Under the pieces are notes generated by a model, which had not been told where the DNA came from, made no database searches, and saw only the letters and a list, made by a program, of their open reading frames with translations. The translations under genes and the position numbers were made by a program. Source: Isosphaeraceae bacterium (GTDB taxonomy: Bacteria > Planctomycetota > Planctomycetia > Isosphaerales > Isosphaeraceae). Taken from it: 64,000 nucleotides of DNA. Location: assembly GCA_031291845.1 (NCBI GenBank), contig JARLIH010000256.1, positions 1-64,000 of the forward strand. Direction: 5' to 3'. Each line of letters opens with the position of its first letter. The first letter of the stretch is position 1. This document shows, piece after piece, positions 24,801 through 33,678 of this stretch.

Positions 24801-27435
24801 TTACCACAGGGTCACCGCGGTCAACTACATCACCACTCTGCGCAAAGCCCTCCTCGTTTTCGAGGGTCAGACGGCGATCAAGGATTTCGAAGCGGCGAGC
24901 ACGCGGATCACGAAGCAGATCAAGACGCTTTGCGACAGGGAGGGGATTGACCCGCCAAAACCCCAGGCAGGCGTCGCTGGGCTAAGAGAGCGGGTTGAGT
25001 CGTGCCACCACAACTACCTCCGGCGGCTTCTCAACGTCCTCAACCGGGATGAACAGGCGGTCCTGTCGTCGGGCACCGCCGACACCTGGCTGGCCTGGAT
25101 CGAGACGCTCAAGTACGACATCGAGAGGTTCGACGACAGGGGCCATGACGTGGCGGCCGGCCCGGCAGACCACCTAAAACCCGGTGAAGTGGCCGAGACG
25201 CCGGCCGACCCCGCGGATCGGCCCGCGTCGGCGGACAGAAAGAGGTCAAGGGTCCGTGCGGAGCTCGACTGGAAGCTGCGTGAATTGGAGGTCCGCCTCT
25301 ACCGTGAGAAGGGGGCGAGGGAGAAGTGTGTCGAGGCGGTCTTTCGGCTGATATTTACCCAGTTTAACCGGTGGAATCAGCTCATCCGCGCGTTCCTCGA
25401 AAACGGCCCGGCGAACCGCGATCAGGCGGTGGTCAGATTGCCGGACGGGGCACGCGGTCTGGTCAAAAAATGGGAACAATTCTATGACGATTACCGCCAG
25501 GAGGCCGGGAAGCGTGAGAGCCAGTCGGGAGGCGACGGCCCGTCGGGGGGGGGAAGCCAGGGACGCCGGCTGATGGATGTTTGTGTCGAGTTTGGCGACG
25601 CATTTTTCAATGAGGAGATATTGGTGCCATTTATCGCGATCGGTGTCCACAGGTACCGGTCGAGCAACATCGCGCGGATCATCCGTCACTTCTTCTGGTC
25701 GTTCCAGCACGCCTACACCTGCCTGAGGCACGACCCGAGCTGCTCGGGTAAGATCATGGCGTGGATGACCCGCTCGAAGCGCTGGATTGCGGACCTTCGT
25801 GCGGTCGTAGGCGACTCGGACAACCCCGAAAGTGCCGGCCGCAAGCCCGCCGGTCTGCCCAAAGTGGCGCCACTGACCGGCGGGGCCTTTCTCGAACTAG
25901 AGACGCTACTTCGCGAGAGAAGTATTGAGTTCATGTTCGACCATTGTCGATTTATGGTAGAACGCCACTTATCGAGACCGTTTACGCGTCGGAGGTTTTC
26001 GGCGTTCGGACAGAGGCATCGGAAGTCGGGTGACACCGGGATCTGGAAGTTTTCGAGAAAGCTCAAGGATCGGATCGACACCGAAAGGAAGTCGGCGTTC
26101 GGGATCACGTTCGCCAGGGAGCGGCGGCTCTTCCGAAGCCAGTGTGAAATGAGGAATCTGGCCGCGCAGTGCTCGGCCTTTCTCGAAGACTTCGACACCG
26201 CCTTCCGCGACCTGGCGTTGGCGCTCAGTGGGCTGGACCCAGTTCACCCGGACGATGGGTTCCTCTGCGCCGTGGTGCAGGGGGTGACGGCGGAAGTTCA
26301 CCTCTTGACGGCCGACAGCCTGATCCGGCGGCGCTATGACGCGAACGGGGCGCCCCAAGGTCGGATGGTGTACTCCGAGACCGTCCGTGCAAAGCGGTCG
26401 GCCGCGTTCAAGCAGTTGAGCCTGGCGTCAACTGCGCTGGACGTCGCGGAGACGCACCTGCGCGCTGTCCGGCCAAACGCCAGCCGGTGGGAGTGGCTGT
26501 ATGAGATCAGGGCGCAACTGGTCATCGAACGTATGCTGCTGCGGGCTGTCGACCTCGACTTCGGGATCGACCCGCCGGCCGACGATTGGAGGTTCATCGG
26601 CGCCCTCCAGCAAGACATGGCCGAGGGGCTCGAGGCGATCCGGGCGGGGCTCGACTGCACGATGCAGCCGGGGTACGTGAAGAGGGGCCCGGCAGAGGAC
26701 GAACAGGACGATTTGTCGAAGACGTACAAGTGCCTCGTGAGCCTCTGGCTTCAGCTCATGATGGCGAGCTTCTGGGTCTTCCGGGTGTTCTCGATGAACG
26801 CGGCGCACCGACCACAGGTCCATCGCGACAGTGGCCTGGCGCCGCTGCTGGGGACGGTCCAGATGTTCGACACCCACGGGTCGCGACCGAGTTTCACGAA
26901 GCGGTGGCACGCCCTGAACCGCGCGGCGGGCCTGGAGCGCTACACGAAGGAGTCCAGGCCGGAAAACCGAGGCGCGCACGGGTGGGAGCCCTGGGACTGG
27001 GCGAAGGAAGCGCTCGAACTGGGCAACACACCTCGCGACTTCTACGTCATCGGCGTCGACGAACGTGTTTACGACGACCATCCCGCCTTCCTCCGGGAAT
27101 TCATTCTGGAAAAGACACGGAAGGTCTTGAAGGAGCCGTACGGAGGCATGAAGAAGTCTCTCCTGGAACTGTTCCTCGGCACGGTGTGGGACCGCTCCGG
27201 AAGTCATCTCTCGGTCGGCCCGGTGACGGATCAGGCGCGGTCGGCGGCTGGTGGTACCGGGGTCCTCATGGCTATGTCATCGGGTCCGAAGGGGAACGGC
27301 GACGGGGAAAAAACGCGAGGGGAGGACGTTCTCGTTAACGTGGACCATGGCGGCGGTCGTGGGGTCGGCGGTCGGGGCCGGGGAAAAGGCCGGACGGGCA
27401 AGCGTCGTCGCCGTGAGGGCGAGGAACCTGCTTGA
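21889..27435 (+). CDS. Giant SIR2-domain protein, STAND-like, probable anti-phage effector
   Basis: This 1848-residue protein begins with a SIR2 domain (about 15-400). PFLGAGLSAGSGFP (26-39) binds NAD, TINFDTLLE (235-243) and KLHGG (279-283) supply the catalytic Asn, Asp and His, and LLLVLGFSGDERRM (314-327) closes the fold. In defence systems this domain destroys NAD+ on infection. After a Lys/Glu-rich linker (420-450) comes an NTPase-like region with a Walker B-like YALVFDSLEG (616-625). Its P-loop is degenerate (FIGGVPAKP, no GK[ST]). A long helical C-terminal region of about 1200 residues would be the sensor. The upstream 130 bp is AT-rich. It stands alone between a RAYT remnant and a DDE transposase remnant. 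It could instead regulate NAD in another stress. Confidence 0.8.
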   Translation: MDDLTRQPEAVEIIRQAIEGGREVIPFLGAGLSAGSGFPLINELRDYLCKVRFLIETGVYRYLLGESPGEAGKVRSHDAGSPQYNPARYIDCFGWPGVNQIDADLSSYIENYPRSDDCGKWVNDLIPPDDKTEWGTPGPQWGAGRWRLMTAVHYVVLKEIDFHDTKLRESIADKVRGLKLKPRTDWFRYLLDLSGGRRGLIDTLFTQLNARREPSLGHIMLAHLAREFGWRLHLTINFDTLLETAFRRERLKPNVFEVIRDTQPPDPNLINGSRLALVKLHGGSYDLRIGEPLDYSLDGATREHVFSSVPRDALLLVLGFSGDERRMMQLIEDLTLRPAANDASRAGGQVRLLWMHWETRDRLPKTMTQLRDKLHDIGRGAEFYDERLSDAGTFLLQTYQHLTNSLPAGAQPYSALPKHVLSSKDEDEKKEQEQEHKGAKGATKKAGQDSVEPSNQEAVLTFIGGVPAKPIHLFARDSLKAGDHPKAEGWMPRPGLVLDDNLPSRQMSRFVQTLNEYHVIWIDLEDHHTLAGIVGEIIRKMRIFDPHLSDLILPLDDDPNTLYHSQAGAKSGGTNAGGSDDGTQVDGGQNRDDERPAARFEKSVRFIVRALKRGRYALVFDSLEGYGREQTGHHGIPWHVKGDRSNVLIKRHELLINFLESLIKHARDSDIDWCCCISADEPSYRHIVPKSTGDTDKGPLTVVREHIKGFCSNLLKDLLLQDLTQNESLPEPSCPWPEGTYTGSKSNPSSWLERYCGILERLHVMEESFAARCEASLEKSGFLGEDKGSMDRAIASVLDGTREEEPDELAVFLVLTSFRRPRCRAAVHAVLHEFFVADRVERGEDQYEKWLTMVLEKLQKVKLLRPMDGGYFWILHHAHEWTYKLLSEPARWHCVEEDGGPLEGRPPLTGSVKDDWKDPAPGDPKDPHPYRGELRIGRLIFLVSVHSRIAKFYYTDVFKRAKDIAGMYEYIYHRVTAVNYITTLRKALLVFEGQTAIKDFEAASTRITKQIKTLCDREGIDPPKPQAGVAGLRERVESCHHNYLRRLLNVLNRDEQAVLSSGTADTWLAWIETLKYDIERFDDRGHDVAAGPADHLKPGEVAETPADPADRPASADRKRSRVRAELDWKLRELEVRLYREKGAREKCVEAVFRLIFTQFNRWNQLIRAFLENGPANRDQAVVRLPDGARGLVKKWEQFYDDYRQEAGKRESQSGGDGPSGGGSQGRRLMDVCVEFGDAFFNEEILVPFIAIGVHRYRSSNIARIIRHFFWSFQHAYTCLRHDPSCSGKIMAWMTRSKRWIADLRAVVGDSDNPESAGRKPAGLPKVAPLTGGAFLELETLLRERSIEFMFDHCRFMVERHLSRPFTRRRFSAFGQRHRKSGDTGIWKFSRKLKDRIDTERKSAFGITFARERRLFRSQCEMRNLAAQCSAFLEDFDTAFRDLALALSGLDPVHPDDGFLCAVVQGVTAEVHLLTADSLIRRRYDANGAPQGRMVYSETVRAKRSAAFKQLSLASTALDVAETHLRAVRPNASRWEWLYEIRAQLVIERMLLRAVDLDFGIDPPADDWRFIGALQQDMAEGLEAIRAGLDCTMQPGYVKRGPAEDEQDDLSKTYKCLVSLWLQLMMASFWVFRVFSMNAAHRPQVHRDSGLAPLLGTVQMFDTHGSRPSFTKRWHALNRAAGLERYTKESRPENRGAHGWEPWDWAKEALELGNTPRDFYVIGVDERVYDDHPAFLREFILEKTRKVLKEPYGGMKKSLLELFLGTVWDRSGSHLSVGPVTDQARSAAGGTGVLMAMSSGPKGNGDGEKTRGEDVLVNVDHGGGRGVGGRGRGKGRTGKRRRREGEEPA

Positions 27436-27601
27436 CGGCAGAATGAGGAAGAACGCGGAAACAGAGGACGTCAAAAAGGGGACATTCTTGTTCTGTAGAA
27501 AACCGGTGGACCGTCGCCCACTTCAATGCGTACTATAAGATGTGATCACGAGCCAATCCCCGCGTAAGGTCCCGAGGGTCGCCTAGGAGGCTGCCTGTCA
27601 G

Positions 27602-27838
27602 GCTCTCGCCGCGCACCGAAATCGGTTCAGCCCCAAAAAGTCCACCCAGCCCCAGCTCCTGGCCTGCTTGGTGCCCAAAGAGGTCTTGCGCCTCGACTAC
27701 CGCGGGTTCGCCGAGTACTTCACCGACCATCCCGACATGATTCGCCCGATCGGGCTGAGAGCCATCCCCCAGTACACCACCTTCCAGAAGGCGGCCAACG
27801 GGTTGCTGGCCGTAGCCCGCGCGATGGAAGCGGTACAA
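27602..27838 (+). pseudogene. DDE transposase N-terminal remnant
   Basis: The plus frame reads RFSPKKSTQPQLLACL, LRLDYRGFAEYFTDHPDM and GLRAIPQYTTFQKAANGLL. This is the usual N-terminal region of IS5/IS4-like DDE transposases, recognised from memory. No start or catalytic residues remain. It lies between the SIR2 gene and the xanthine dehydrogenase gene, marking the right edge of the SIR2 island. Confidence 0.75.
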
Positions 27839-27881
27839 AGTGTGGGTTTTCAGCGCCCGGCGGCGTGCCCAGGGCAGCTCG

Positions 27882-30800
27882 TCACGCGAGGCTTAGCCGA
27901 TCAGGACGCACGCCGCACGCCTGCTGGATTTGCTGACAGGTCGCGGGCACGCCGAGCGCGATCCAGCCATCGTCGTCCAGCAGGTCGCGGCGCGCGGCGA
28001 GAACGGCGTGCTTGATGGCGAAGTAGGCGGAGTTGCCCAGCGACAGGCAGGGCTCGCTCGCGGACTTCGAGGAGTAGACGGCCAGCAGCCGGGCCTGCTC
28101 CTGCTCGCGCCAGCGTTCGGGAGTCGAGGGGGTCAGCGTCACCCGCAAGTCGAGGGGGATCGACTTGGTACACGGGGGCTTGTAGTTCCAGATGTTGTCC
28201 GTGAGGAGCCGGCCCTGCTCGTCATAGCGGATCTCCTCCGTGGTGACGAAGCCGAGGCCTTGCACGTAGCCCCCCTCGATTTGCCCGATGTCGATCGCGG
28301 GGTTGAGGGATCGGCCGGCGTCGTAGCGGATGTCCGCGCGCAGGACGGTCGATTCGCCCGTGAGCACGTCGATCTCGACCTCCGAGACCGCGAACGCATA
28401 GGTGAAATAGGCGAAGAAACGCCCCTTCGGGTAGTGTGTGGCCGGCTCGTCGTGGTGGGGGGCCTTGTAGAGTTCGACCGCGCTCAGGTTGACGCGGCCG
28501 AGCCATGCCTTGCGGACGATCTCGGGCCAGCGCTGCGGCCAATCGCTGCGCCAGTTCTCGACCCGGTCGGGAGATCCGGTGTCGTCCAGCTCCTGGCAGA
28601 AGCGCTCGATCCGCTGACGCAACGCGCGGCAGGCGAGCGCCACCGCGCCGCCGTTCAGGTCGAAGCCCGTCGAGGCGGCCGTCGGGGGCGCGTTGACGAT
28701 CGTCTCGGTGCTGTTCCCCGCGACGCGGATCGACTCGAGCGGGAGGTTGAGCGCGCCCGCGGCCACCTGTGCGATCTTCGTGTGCAGCCCCTGCCCCATC
28801 TCCACGCCGCCGTGGGTGACCACCACCGACCCGTCCAGGCGGTTGACCGCCACCAGGGCCGTCGACGTGTTTAGCGCGGGGAGCTGCTTGAACCCGATGC
28901 CGTACTTCAGCGGAACCATGGAAATGCCCCGCTTCCGCCAGCGGTTCGCGCGGTTGAATTGCTCGACGCGCTCGGCACGGGCGGCGAACTCGCAGCTCTC
29001 GTATAGTTGGTCCCACTGTTCGCGCAGGTCGCAGAACCAGAGCGGCTGGCCGAAATGCGTGCTGTCGGCGTCGACCATTCCGCGGTCGGAGCGGTAGAGG
29101 TTCTGGCGCCGGATTTCTTCGGGCAAAATCTTTCGGCCCAAGCGCCGGCCGAGCTCGTGGGCGGCGTGCTCGACGGCCTCTTCGAGGGCCAGGTGGGGCT
29201 GCACCTGCCCGAACGTGCGCATCGCCGTGTTGCTGGCCTTGTTCGTGCGGTAGACCGTGCCCGAGGCGCGGAAGGTGGGGATCTGGTAACAGCCGTCGGC
29301 CATCATCACGCTCCCCTTCATGACGGCGAAGGAGCAGTCGTTGGTATCGCCCCCGTCGGAATGCAGGTTGAGCCGGGCGCCGACGAACCGACCGTCGTCG
29401 TTGATGGCGATGTGATACTCGCTCCGATAGGGGTGGCGCTTCCCGACCATGTGCATGTCGGTCTGCCGGTCGTGGGCGACCCGGACCGGCCTGCGCAGCC
29501 TGCGAGCGGCCACAGCCGCGGCCGCGCCGATGAAGCAGGCTCGGTTCTGCTTGCCCCCGAACCCGCCGCCGATCTGCCCGACGCGCACGTTCACCTGGTT
29601 GATCCGGACCCCCAGTGCGCGGGCGATCGACGCCTGGTCGCCGTTCGGGTTTTGCGTGGAGGCGACGACGGTCATCTCGTCGTAACTCCCGGGGATCGCC
29701 AGCGCGTTGAACGGCTCGAGATAGAAGTGCGCCTGGGCCCCGGTGGACATGACCCCGGAGACGACGTGGGCCCCCGGCAACGGCTGCGCGGGGTCGGCCA
29801 GCCACGCCTCGTCGCTTCCTTCCCGCACCACGTCCACAAACGGGGCGTGGATCGCCCCTTCGGGGTTATGGGGCATGACGGACCCGGCCGCCATGGCCTC
29901 TTCGAGCGTCGTGATCGCGGGGAGGTCGTCGTATTGCAGGCACTCCCGCCGGATGAACTCGGCGGTGCGCTGCGCGGTCGACCGGTCCCGCGCGACGGCC
30001 AGGCAGACGGGAGCGCCGACGTGCATGACGACGCCCGGACTGAAGACAGGGTCGTCGAGCCCCAGGCCGATCTGGTTGTCGCCGCCGGGAGGGATGTCGT
30101 CGGCCGTGACGAGCGCCGAAAACCCCGGGAACTGCCGCTTCAGCAGCTCCTGGAGCGCGTCCCGCCCTTCGGCCGGCCCGGAGAAGCGGAAGCGCGCGTG
30201 CGGGCGGTCGCTCATGACCATCACCCCGTGGCAGCCCCCCTCGGGCATCGGCTCGTCGAGCGGATAGACCGCTTCACCGGTCGCCTGGGCGAAGGCCATC
30301 CGCTTGATGATCGGCCGAGGGGCCGGCCCGTCGTCGGGCTGGACCTCGCAGGTCTGCCGGCCGGTCGAAAGGGGTCGCTCCGGATGGTCCGCCGCCGACC
30401 GGTTCACCGGGGCGACGGCGCCCGGAGAGATGCGCAACGCGACATGAAGGAAGAACTTGTAGAAGAAATTCTCCACGAGCTGTGTGCGGTACTCCTCGGT
30501 GAATCCTTCCTCGTCCATGGGAACGATCTGCTCACCGCATTCCGCGCGCAGCATGGCCAACGCCTCGCGCAGCGTCGCTTCATCCCAGGGCTTCCCCTCG
30601 AGCGCCCGCTCGGTCCTCGGCATGCGGACGTTGAACGACGCCACGCCTCCGTACACGACGCGAACCGTCCCAGCGAGCGCGCGCCCGCGCACGTCCAGTC
30701 GGCATGAGAAGCCGGCGTTGACGATCGCGTGCGCCATTTGCGGTCGTCGGGCGACCCGGTAGGTCTGCACGTGTTCGTCGCGGCGGCCGAACGGGACGTG

Positions 30801-32036
30801 GAAGGATTCCAGCAAGGCATCCGGCGGGAGATCTTCCGCCACGGGCATTGCCAGTAATGGGAACGTCGCCCGGCCGTTGGGAAACGCGTTCGAACGGATC
30901 GTCACCGTCGCGCCGAGCGTGGCGAGGAGGGTCATGACGTCGGACGCGAACGGCAGGCCGTCCCGGGTGTGGCTCGCGGCCAGGAAGATGTTGCCGCCGA
31001 TGCTGCCGGCGTTGCGGACCTGGATGCCGGCGACGTACTGGCCGTGCCGGACGAGCTCCCGCAGCCCCTCCGTCTCCGCGCCCTCGTCGACCCGCGTGCG
31101 GGCCGCGTCGAGCAGGCGCTGGATCGAGACGGCCGCACCGACGCGGAGCCCCTCGGCCTCGACCGAGATCCCCTGGAGTTCCGCCACTTGCGAAACATCG
31201 ATCAGGACGCGCGGCTTTTCGTGCGGATAGAGCACGCCGGCCGTGCTGCCGACGACGACGCGCACATTCGCGCGGCCGACTGCGGCGGTCAGCAGCCGTT
31301 TCAGCTCCATCGCCTCGTCGATCGTGGGGGGGCAGATCCAATGCAACCCGCGCGCTGAGAAATGGAGCCGGGCCGCCGCATCCGGGCTGGGAAGCTCGGC
31401 CAGGGAAACCGTTGCGGGCGAGGAACGGACGGTGGGCGGGAAGAAGGGGTCCGCCTCACATTTCATGCTCGGCTCGCGGGCGGCGTCGTGGTCGCAGGCG
31501 AAGCTGCGCATGGCGGACAGGATGGGCCGGTAGCCCGTGCAGCGGCAGAGGTTGCCTCCGAAAATGTCTTCGATCTCCCGCTCGGTCGGCCGGTCGTGGG
31601 CACGCAGGAACGAATGCATGTTCATCACGAACCCAGGGGTGCAGTAGCCGCACTGGGTCCCGTTGTTGATCGCGATCCGGTGTTGAACCGGGTCGAGCCC
31701 GTCGTGGACGTTGCCGATGCCCTCGATGGTCGTCACGTGCGTACCGGCCACGGCGGCAAGGGGGCGCAGGCAGGCGTTGATCGCTTCGTGCCGTTCCCCT
31801 TCGCGCGTGCGGCGCGAGATCATGACGGTGCAGGCGCCACAGCCCCCCTGCCCGCAGCCGATCTTGGTGCCGGTCAGGCCAAGCGCGCGCACGTACTCCG
31901 CGAGCAGGACGGTCGGATCGGGGTTGTGGACGACGATCCGTTCGCCGTTCAGCCAGAAGACGAGCTCCGGCGAATAGCCCTGGAGCCGCTCGGCCACCGC
32001 GGGGCATTCCTCAACGCGACTCTGCGAGTGCGACAT
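27882..32036 (-). CDS. xdh: Single-chain xanthine dehydrogenase (2Fe-2S, FAD, Mo)
   Basis: The 1384-residue protein is a complete xanthine dehydrogenase in one chain, as in eukaryotes; many bacteria split it into two or three subunits. Two 2Fe-2S sites are visible: Cys61, 66, 69 and 89 (CGQGGCGAC) and Cys129, 132, 164 and 166 (CGYCTPG, LCRCTGYRP). An FAD domain spans about 225-430. The molybdenum domain has GQIGGGFGGKQ, the Arg-bearing MRTFGQVQPH, GVEMGQGLHTK and a C-terminal SEPCLSLGNSAYFA that corresponds to the catalytic Glu region (GEPP in animals, here SEPC). It oxidises hypoxanthine and xanthine to urate in purine breakdown. A GAGGGA site precedes the ATG. No molybdenum-cofactor insertion gene (xdhC) is adjacent. 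Confidence 0.92.
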   Translation of the reverse strand: MSHSQSRVEECPAVAERLQGYSPELVFWLNGERIVVHNPDPTVLLAEYVRALGLTGTKIGCGQGGCGACTVMISRRTREGERHEAINACLRPLAAVAGTHVTTIEGIGNVHDGLDPVQHRIAINNGTQCGYCTPGFVMNMHSFLRAHDRPTEREIEDIFGGNLCRCTGYRPILSAMRSFACDHDAAREPSMKCEADPFFPPTVRSSPATVSLAELPSPDAAARLHFSARGLHWICPPTIDEAMELKRLLTAAVGRANVRVVVGSTAGVLYPHEKPRVLIDVSQVAELQGISVEAEGLRVGAAVSIQRLLDAARTRVDEGAETEGLRELVRHGQYVAGIQVRNAGSIGGNIFLAASHTRDGLPFASDVMTLLATLGATVTIRSNAFPNGRATFPLLAMPVAEDLPPDALLESFHVPFGRRDEHVQTYRVARRPQMAHAIVNAGFSCRLDVRGRALAGTVRVVYGGVASFNVRMPRTERALEGKPWDEATLREALAMLRAECGEQIVPMDEEGFTEEYRTQLVENFFYKFFLHVALRISPGAVAPVNRSAADHPERPLSTGRQTCEVQPDDGPAPRPIIKRMAFAQATGEAVYPLDEPMPEGGCHGVMVMSDRPHARFRFSGPAEGRDALQELLKRQFPGFSALVTADDIPPGGDNQIGLGLDDPVFSPGVVMHVGAPVCLAVARDRSTAQRTAEFIRRECLQYDDLPAITTLEEAMAAGSVMPHNPEGAIHAPFVDVVREGSDEAWLADPAQPLPGAHVVSGVMSTGAQAHFYLEPFNALAIPGSYDEMTVVASTQNPNGDQASIARALGVRINQVNVRVGQIGGGFGGKQNRACFIGAAAAVAARRLRRPVRVAHDRQTDMHMVGKRHPYRSEYHIAINDDGRFVGARLNLHSDGGDTNDCSFAVMKGSVMMADGCYQIPTFRASGTVYRTNKASNTAMRTFGQVQPHLALEEAVEHAAHELGRRLGRKILPEEIRRQNLYRSDRGMVDADSTHFGQPLWFCDLREQWDQLYESCEFAARAERVEQFNRANRWRKRGISMVPLKYGIGFKQLPALNTSTALVAVNRLDGSVVVTHGGVEMGQGLHTKIAQVAAGALNLPLESIRVAGNSTETIVNAPPTAASTGFDLNGGAVALACRALRQRIERFCQELDDTGSPDRVENWRSDWPQRWPEIVRKAWLGRVNLSAVELYKAPHHDEPATHYPKGRFFAYFTYAFAVSEVEIDVLTGESTVLRADIRYDAGRSLNPAIDIGQIEGGYVQGLGFVTTEEIRYDEQGRLLTDNIWNYKPPCTKSIPLDLRVTLTPSTPERWREQEQARLLAVYSSKSASEPCLSLGNSAYFAIKHAVLAARRDLLDDDGWIALGVPATCQQIQQACGVRPDRLSLA

Positions 32037-32138
32037 GAGCTTCGTCCCTCAACCGAGTGCCCGCTATCCCTGGGCCCAGAATCGTGCGGGATTCCGGACC
32101 GGAAGTGCCGGCTGACTCATTGATATTCGGAAGATGTT

Positions 32139-32783
32139 TCATCCGGTGACCTGTCGGAAGATCACCACAAGCACCCCCAGCGCGAGGAAGATCGCGAACG
32201 AGCCGGCGAGCGTCACGGCCTTCTGCCGGGCGTACGTCGCGCTGAGCCACGGTCCGAGCAGTCTGGTCAGGACGGGCATCACACCCCACTGAAGGATCGA
32301 GACGCTGAGTGCGTTGCCGATCAGCATCGACAGCGCGAGGCCCAGGGGCGCGGTATAAGGGGCGACGAAGATCGTGAGGAGCATGACCGTCGGGAACAGC
32401 GCCAAGAGGACCGTCAGGGCCATTTTCCAGGCCGACGGCCCCTCTCCCCGGCTGCCGGACGCCCCGGCGAACCAGGGACCGAAACCGCCGGAGAGTCGCT
32501 GGAGGTCGAACTCGCCGACCTTCTCCCAGAGTTCTTTCAACCACTCGCCTCGGACCGGCGACTCGAGCCACGCGTTCAGGGACGCATCGTCCTCAAAGTT
32601 GACGATGACCACCCATTCCTCACGCTGACCGTCGGTCGGCGGAAAGATGTTGGTGCCGCTGTAGCCGGGGAAGCCTTCCGCGGCGTTCGTGACGCCCTCT
32701 TGCCACTCCAGGAACCAGTCAACGGCTGCCGCGGGAACGCGTTGCACGACCACCGCGGACGCCCTGGACACTTGGGCCGGCAC
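32139..32783 (-). CDS. ABM-domain (monooxygenase-like) membrane protein
   Basis: The 214-residue protein has an N-terminal antibiotic-biosynthesis-monooxygenase (ABM) ferredoxin-like domain (about 8-95). Its usual stretch VVIVNFEDDASLNAWLESP holds the family's core strand and helix. Two or three membrane helices follow (about 120-142, 147-168, 190-210). ABM plus membrane tail proteins are widespread but uncharacterised. The start is a GTG at 32783 with GAGGAG 7 nt before it. It is separated from the xanthine dehydrogenase gene by about 100 bp and read in the same direction. Confidence 0.8.
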   Translation of the reverse strand: MPAQVSRASAVVVQRVPAAAVDWFLEWQEGVTNAAEGFPGYSGTNIFPPTDGQREEWVVIVNFEDDASLNAWLESPVRGEWLKELWEKVGEFDLQRLSGGFGPWFAGASGSRGEGPSAWKMALTVLLALFPTVMLLTIFVAPYTAPLGLALSMLIGNALSVSILQWGVMPVLTRLLGPWLSATYARQKAVTLAGSFAIFLALGVLVVIFRQVTG

Positions 32784-32831
32784 GTTGCGACTCCTCGTGT
32801 TCGCGAAAAGAACCCGACAGGCAAACGTCGT

Positions 32832-33115
32832 TCAATGTGAGTCTGCTGCGAAGGGGCCGAAATCGGCGAAGAGCCCGTCGCGCAAGAACCGGGCGCCATC
32901 CCGTTCGGCATTGCGGAGTTCCCACGGGTCGTCCACGAAGTCGAAGAACGACCCACAAACGCGCTCTTGTCAGCCGACAACGCACCTCCTCCGGTCGTTG
33001 ACGGTGATTGGCCGGGACGAAGCCCCGAACAGCGCCTGGACTCTGGCGAAGTGCGTACGGGCCTCTCTAATGTAGTCCGCGAATTCAGTTGCCAGTGTGG
33101 GAACCTTTTGCCTCC
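32832..33115 (-). pseudogene. Fragmented small gene, unrecognised
   Basis: Two short pieces on the minus strand look protein-like and are separated by a stop and a frame change. One is FADYIREARTHFARVQALFG followed by SRPITVNDRRR (to about 32970). The other is SFFDFVDDPWELRNAERDGA followed by RFLRDGLFADFGPFAADSH and a stop at 32832. They may be two halves of one broken gene, or chance. I do not recognise the family and see no start. Confidence 0.3.
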
Positions 33116-33306
33116 GCCGCCTACCCCAAAATTTGCCCGGCCCTTGGGAGGGGCCGAATCGATAACAACACGCGCCCGCTTCGATGGGAAAATCGTGCCG
33201 CGCGCAGTGCCGGCCTTCAAGAGCGGTTCCCGCCGTAGGGGTCGAGTCCGCGGCTCGGGGCCGGAGGATTGCAAAGTCGCGGACCGCCGCGGATTTTGGG
33301 ACACTC

Positions 33307-33447
33307 CTCGCTGATCTCCACCGGTTATCCCTCAGGCGAAGCGGGGCGTCTGGGTGCCATGCCCACAAAGACGGGGGCATGGCACCCAACACCGTTCCTG
33401 CTCAGCCGTTTGAGCCGAAACCGCGAGTCGCGGTGGAGATCAGCGAG
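33307..33447. repeat. Nested inverted repeat (141 bp)
   Basis: 17-bp perfect outer arms (33307-33323 and 33431-33447, CTCGCTGATCTCCACCG and its complement) enclose an inner perfect 13-bp hairpin (33352-33364 and 33375-33387, GGGTGCCATGCCC and its complement). The shape suggests a miniature inverted-repeat element or a structured RNA. No gene lies between 33116 and 33678. Confidence 0.75.
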
Positions 33448-33678
33448 AAGTCTCGATTTTGGTGTGGCGTTGGTGGCCATTCTAAGCCCCGTCCGGGGCG
33501 GGGAACGGTGTCCTCCAAACGACGCGCCGGGTGTGCCACCCAGGATGGGCCCACAATCGACTTTGCAATCCTCCTGCGGTTCCAGGTTGGGTGTTGGTGA
33601 ATCGCTCTCCGACCACGTACGATGGCTCGCCGGCACCACTTTGGGATGGCACGAAGTTCGTTTTCATCGGCAGGGACC

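Noticed and set aside
29007-30707. A 566-codon plus-strand frame opposite the xanthine dehydrogenase gene
   Set aside because: It is antisense to a gene with intact cofactor motifs; its composition is Arg/Gly/Val-rich with no domain or ribosome site. High GC content opens such frames.
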